DNA of 8,334 bases from Lachnospiraceae bacterium (GTDB lineage Bacteria; Bacillota; Clostridia; Lachnospirales; Lachnospiraceae): assembly GCA_003488965.1 (NCBI GenBank), contig DNJW01000427.1, positions 1 through 8,334 on the forward strand, read 5' to 3'. A program made the position numbers and the translations under genes. The notes under the pieces are model-generated. The model made no database searches. It was not told where the DNA came from and worked only from the letters and a program-made list of their open reading frames with translations. This document shows positions 6,048 through 8,334 of this stretch, piece by piece; position 1 is the stretch's first letter, and each line of letters opens with the position of its first letter.

Positions 6048-7196
6048 ATGAAATATGACTTATCTGCTGTCGAAATGTTAAAGATGCTGGGTTATGACCA
6101 GCCAACAGGCAGGGAATGGCTTGAAAAATTAAAGCAGGAGAAACAGATAAGCCTGCCGAAAGCCTACACAGAATTTATGGAGCTGATGGTGGACTGTCCT
6201 CTTTTGGGTACATCGAATCTTTGGATTGGGAAAATGGAGCATAAAACGTCTGCGCATATTCCCTGCACATTTTACGACCAGCTACAGGAAATGATAGATG
6301 ACCGTAAAGGCCGTTGGTCAAAGCGTCCTGGCAAGTATGAGCGCTCACTCTACGATCTTTTTCAGCTTCCGGCAGAAGAATGGTCCCAGACGGTTGACAA
6401 TTATCTTGTGATTGGCAGTGATTACGCAGGCGGGATGGGCGAGTTTGGCATCCGCATAGAAGATCTGCAGAAAGATGATCCTCCTGTGTACTGGCACAAA
6501 AATGCAGACGGCTTTTCGATTTGGAAACTGGAAAATGAAAAATTATCCGATTTTTTGCTGAATGTATTGATAGAGGCGCTTGCCTGTGTGGACTATCAGA
6601 GCGCGGAATACGAATTGGAAACAAAAGGGTGGCGGTATGAGGAATACTTTGATCTCAAAAAGGATGACTGGGTTGCAAGTAAGTCCGTGCTGAAACGGTA
6701 TGGTATTGATTATGCTGCCATCAAAAAGTACAAAGCCAGCAGCGGAAAAGTCTTTTGCTGCTATGATGAGAACAGAAACGCTCTTTTTGTTGGTTCCACA
6801 GCCGAAGGGGAGATGTCCCTGTCTGCGATTAACCGCAGCGATGCAGAGCATATCTTTTTAGACCTTGACAGTTTGGAATATCTGTTTGAAGAAGCCAGGC
6901 TTTGCATAAAGGACAGGGAAAGGGAGGATGAACTAAGCCAATACTATATTTACACAAAAACCCCCACAAGAAAGGTTAGCCTGTCTGATTACTGCCAGGC
7001 AGATAAGCCTCCCCAGAAAGGAGAAAACGGGGAAAACATTTGCCCTGCTACTGCAAAAAAAGAACCGTTATACGTTTTATGTAGCGGAGCTGATTTCATG
7101 GAAGTGATAACCGGGATACTGCAGAAAAAGCCGAAAGCTACGAATGAAGAACTGTTGGAGGCTCTAAATGATTATCTGCAGACCAGGAATTTATGA
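6048..7196 (+). CDS. SMI1/KNR4 (SUKH) domain protein with a long C-terminal extension
   Basis: The gene encodes 382 residues from ATG 6048, seven bases after CGGGAGG (6034-6040). Residues about 20-185 are a SUKH domain: REWLEKLKQEKQISLPKAYT (22-41, the 'lP..y..f' entry helix), NLWIG (57-61), NYLVIGSDYAGGMGEFGIRI (118-137) with the core strand and turn, PPVYWHKNADG (145-155), and the closing helix LSDFLLNVLIEAL (166-178). SUKH proteins are normally about 120-200 residues, so residues 190-382 are extra. This extension contains SGKVFCCYDENRNALFVGS and a strand-rich segment with SLEYLFEEARL. A polar linker (310-338) and a terminal helical unit follow (LYVLCSGADFMEVITGILQK, EELLEALNDYLQ). I do not recognise the extension. 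It lies 18 bases after the SUKH-4 gene, so it is very probably in the same operon. Confidence 0.85.
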   Translation: MKYDLSAVEMLKMLGYDQPTGREWLEKLKQEKQISLPKAYTEFMELMVDCPLLGTSNLWIGKMEHKTSAHIPCTFYDQLQEMIDDRKGRWSKRPGKYERSLYDLFQLPAEEWSQTVDNYLVIGSDYAGGMGEFGIRIEDLQKDDPPVYWHKNADGFSIWKLENEKLSDFLLNVLIEALACVDYQSAEYELETKGWRYEEYFDLKKDDWVASKSVLKRYGIDYAAIKKYKASSGKVFCCYDENRNALFVGSTAEGEMSLSAINRSDAEHIFLDLDSLEYLFEEARLCIKDREREDELSQYYIYTKTPTRKVSLSDYCQADKPPQKGENGENICPATAKKEPLYVLCSGADFMEVITGILQKKPKATNEELLEALNDYLQTRNL

Positions 7197-7255
7197 TAGA
7201 CGGATTTTTCAATCTATTCTATGGGCGATAGAAGTGTTTATAAGAGATAATGAAT

Positions 7256-7975
7256 ATGGAAGAATTATATCAAAAAGGGATGGAACTGTGGGAAACCGCA
7301 GAACAGCTGATAAAACAGCACAAAATCGATTCTTCAGAGGGGCGCAGTGAGATGGTATCTTACCAAAAGCAGGCGGTTGAGTGTTGGCAGACAGCCGCTG
7401 AGCAGGGGGATGCAAAGGCACAGCACCAGCTGGGCTATTACTTTTATAATTACGGAAAAAACAGCAATAAAAATAAAAAGGCATTTGAATGGTACAGCAA
7501 AGCTGCTGAACAGGGATATGCACCGGCACAATATGAACTTGGTTTCTTATATTCCTATGGATTGGGAGTACCGATGAATCATAAAATGGGCGGCTATTGG
7601 TACGAAAAGGCCGCTGAGGGAGGAATGGCGTCTGCCGCACATATATTAGGAGATAAATATTGTGAAGGTAAATCCAGAAATTACAAAAAGGCGATTTATT
7701 GGTACAAGAAATCGATGGAGTTGGGAATGCAGGGGGCTGTGGAACATCAAATTGGATGGTGCTATGAAAAACTTGGAGATTTTGAGCATGCTATAGAATG
7801 GTATATGAAAGGAGCGGAAAAAGGCATTGGCGATATAGCATATCACCTTGCAGAACTGTACGAAACCGGAACAGGTGTACCTAAAGATTTCACAAAAGCA
7901 ATAGAGTGGTATCGAGTATCTGCAAAGCTGGGTTATCCAGACGCTGATTTATGGTTGAAAGAAAAAGGATTTTAA
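7256..7975 (+). CDS. Sel1-repeat (SLR) protein
   Basis: ATGs stand at 7250 and 7256. The only binding site, AAGAGA (7242-7247), is two bases from the first and eight from the second, so 7256 (239 residues) is preferred. After a short N-terminal helix the protein consists of about five Sel1-like repeats. The clearest units (numbering from 7250) end in CWQTAAEQGDAKAQHQLGYY (45-64), WYSKAAEQGYAPAQYELGFL (81-100), WYEKAAEGGMASAAHILGDK (117-136), WYKKSMELGMQGAVEHQIGW (151-170) and WYMKGAEKGIGDIAYHLAEL (184-203), with a final AIEWYRVSAKLGYPDADLWL. Each has the W-Y/x-x-x-A/S-x-x-x-G-x-x-x-A pattern of stacked helix pairs used for protein binding. There is no signal peptide, so it is a cytosolic adaptor or binding protein. 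It follows the SUKH gene by about 59 bases and is coupled to the next gene, which starts two bases after its stop. Confidence 0.88.
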   Translation: MEELYQKGMELWETAEQLIKQHKIDSSEGRSEMVSYQKQAVECWQTAAEQGDAKAQHQLGYYFYNYGKNSNKNKKAFEWYSKAAEQGYAPAQYELGFLYSYGLGVPMNHKMGGYWYEKAAEGGMASAAHILGDKYCEGKSRNYKKAIYWYKKSMELGMQGAVEHQIGWCYEKLGDFEHAIEWYMKGAEKGIGDIAYHLAELYETGTGVPKDFTKAIEWYRVSAKLGYPDADLWLKEKGF

Positions 7976-7977
7976 CT

Positions 7978-8334
7978 ATGAAAAAAGAATCATTCTCTTT
8001 ATGTATAATTCTGCGGAATACAATGTGTGTTGCTCTTGTCCTCCTGGTGCTGCTATCCGCTCCCACCGGCTGGCTGTACGATTTGTGGGCCGGGGAGGGA
8101 ACGGAACAAGGGCAGTGGCCCAGCGTAGAAGTCCAACGGCTCCGGCAGCAGGAAGATATAGAGACTTGCTTTTTGAGTAGTACCCCGGCCACCGTGAACG
8201 GCGGCAATCTGGCAGCTTGCCCGCTGGCACGTCTGCGGGATATTGGACAAGCGGGCGTACATACTCACAATAACAGCGGCGTGAAAAGATCAGTGAGTGT
8301 TTCTGAATATATTTACGCCGACTACCCTCTCCCG
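7978..8334 (+). CDS. Signal-anchored exported protein, N-terminal part (runs off the right edge)
   Basis: ATG 7978 lies two bases after the stop of the Sel1 gene. Its binding site AAAAGGA (7963-7969) sits inside that gene's last codons, so translation is coupled. The frame stays open for 119 codons to the edge. Residues 1-14 are polar with Lys and Arg, and residues 15-29 (TMCVALVLLVLLSAP) form a signal or anchor helix. The remaining residues would lie outside the cell, including WPSVEVQRLRQQEDIETC, a segment with two cysteines (C66, C82) and GVHTHNNSGVK. I do not recognise the family. From about 8035 the DNA becomes markedly more GC-rich than the neighbouring genes, with codons such as CTG, CGG and GGC preferred. 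This suggests that the gene, or its 3' part, has a different origin. Confidence 0.6.
   Translation, partial: MKKESFSLCIILRNTMCVALVLLVLLSAPTGWLYDLWAGEGTEQGQWPSVEVQRLRQQEDIETCFLSSTPATVNGGNLAACPLARLRDIGQAGVHTHNNSGVKRSVSVSEYIYADYPLP

Noticed and set aside
7890..8268. Several overlapping minus-strand open frames at the right end
   Set aside because: They are shadows of the GC-rich plus-strand gene at 7978. None has a binding site or a plausible product.

Overview
The window looks like accessory chromosome of a Gram-positive, low-to-mid GC anaerobe of the Clostridia, most likely Lachnospiraceae. The reasons are strong AGGAGG-type ribosome binding sites, a TTG start, a Gram-positive style lipobox protein, and families common in gut Clostridia (ECF sigma factor, SUKH/SMI1-KNR4 proteins, Sel1 repeats, a DUF4299-like protein). 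The placement is an inference from memory of these families; no search was possible.

Layout. At the left edge, on the minus strand, is the 5' end of an ECF-type sigma factor gene (1-143). It has its own promoter (247-274) and a perfect operator-like palindrome in the leader (165-174). Upstream of it lies a non-coding block (383-493, perhaps to about 540) with several consecutive hairpins, which resembles the transfer-origin or mobilisation regions of clostridial mobile elements. The plus strand then carries a lipoprotein gene (694-1461). A roughly 480-base stretch without an intact gene follows, holding decayed minus-strand coding fragments. From 1939 on, everything is on the plus strand.

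The plus-strand part is a chain of small cytosolic or membrane proteins without enzyme motifs. It holds a DUF4299-like protein and an unrecognised partner (1939-3593), a two-helix membrane protein with a PH-like tail (3791-4327), an unannotated 50-residue double-membrane-segment protein (4475-4627), three different SUKH-type proteins (4901-7196), a Sel1-repeat protein (7256-7975) and the start of an exported or anchored protein that runs off the window (7978-8334). Between them lie gene stubs with frameshifts and stops (3644-3759 and about 4649-4839).

The best reading is an orphan immunity island: an accretion zone of immunity genes from polymorphic or contact-dependent toxin systems, with both live and dying members. 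SUKH proteins are a well-known immunity superfamily, and the mixture of subfamilies with pseudogenes fits gradual gain and loss. No toxin gene, secretion gene, recombinase or CRISPR array is visible in the window. The toxin-immunity role is inferred from family and context, not shown by the sequence.
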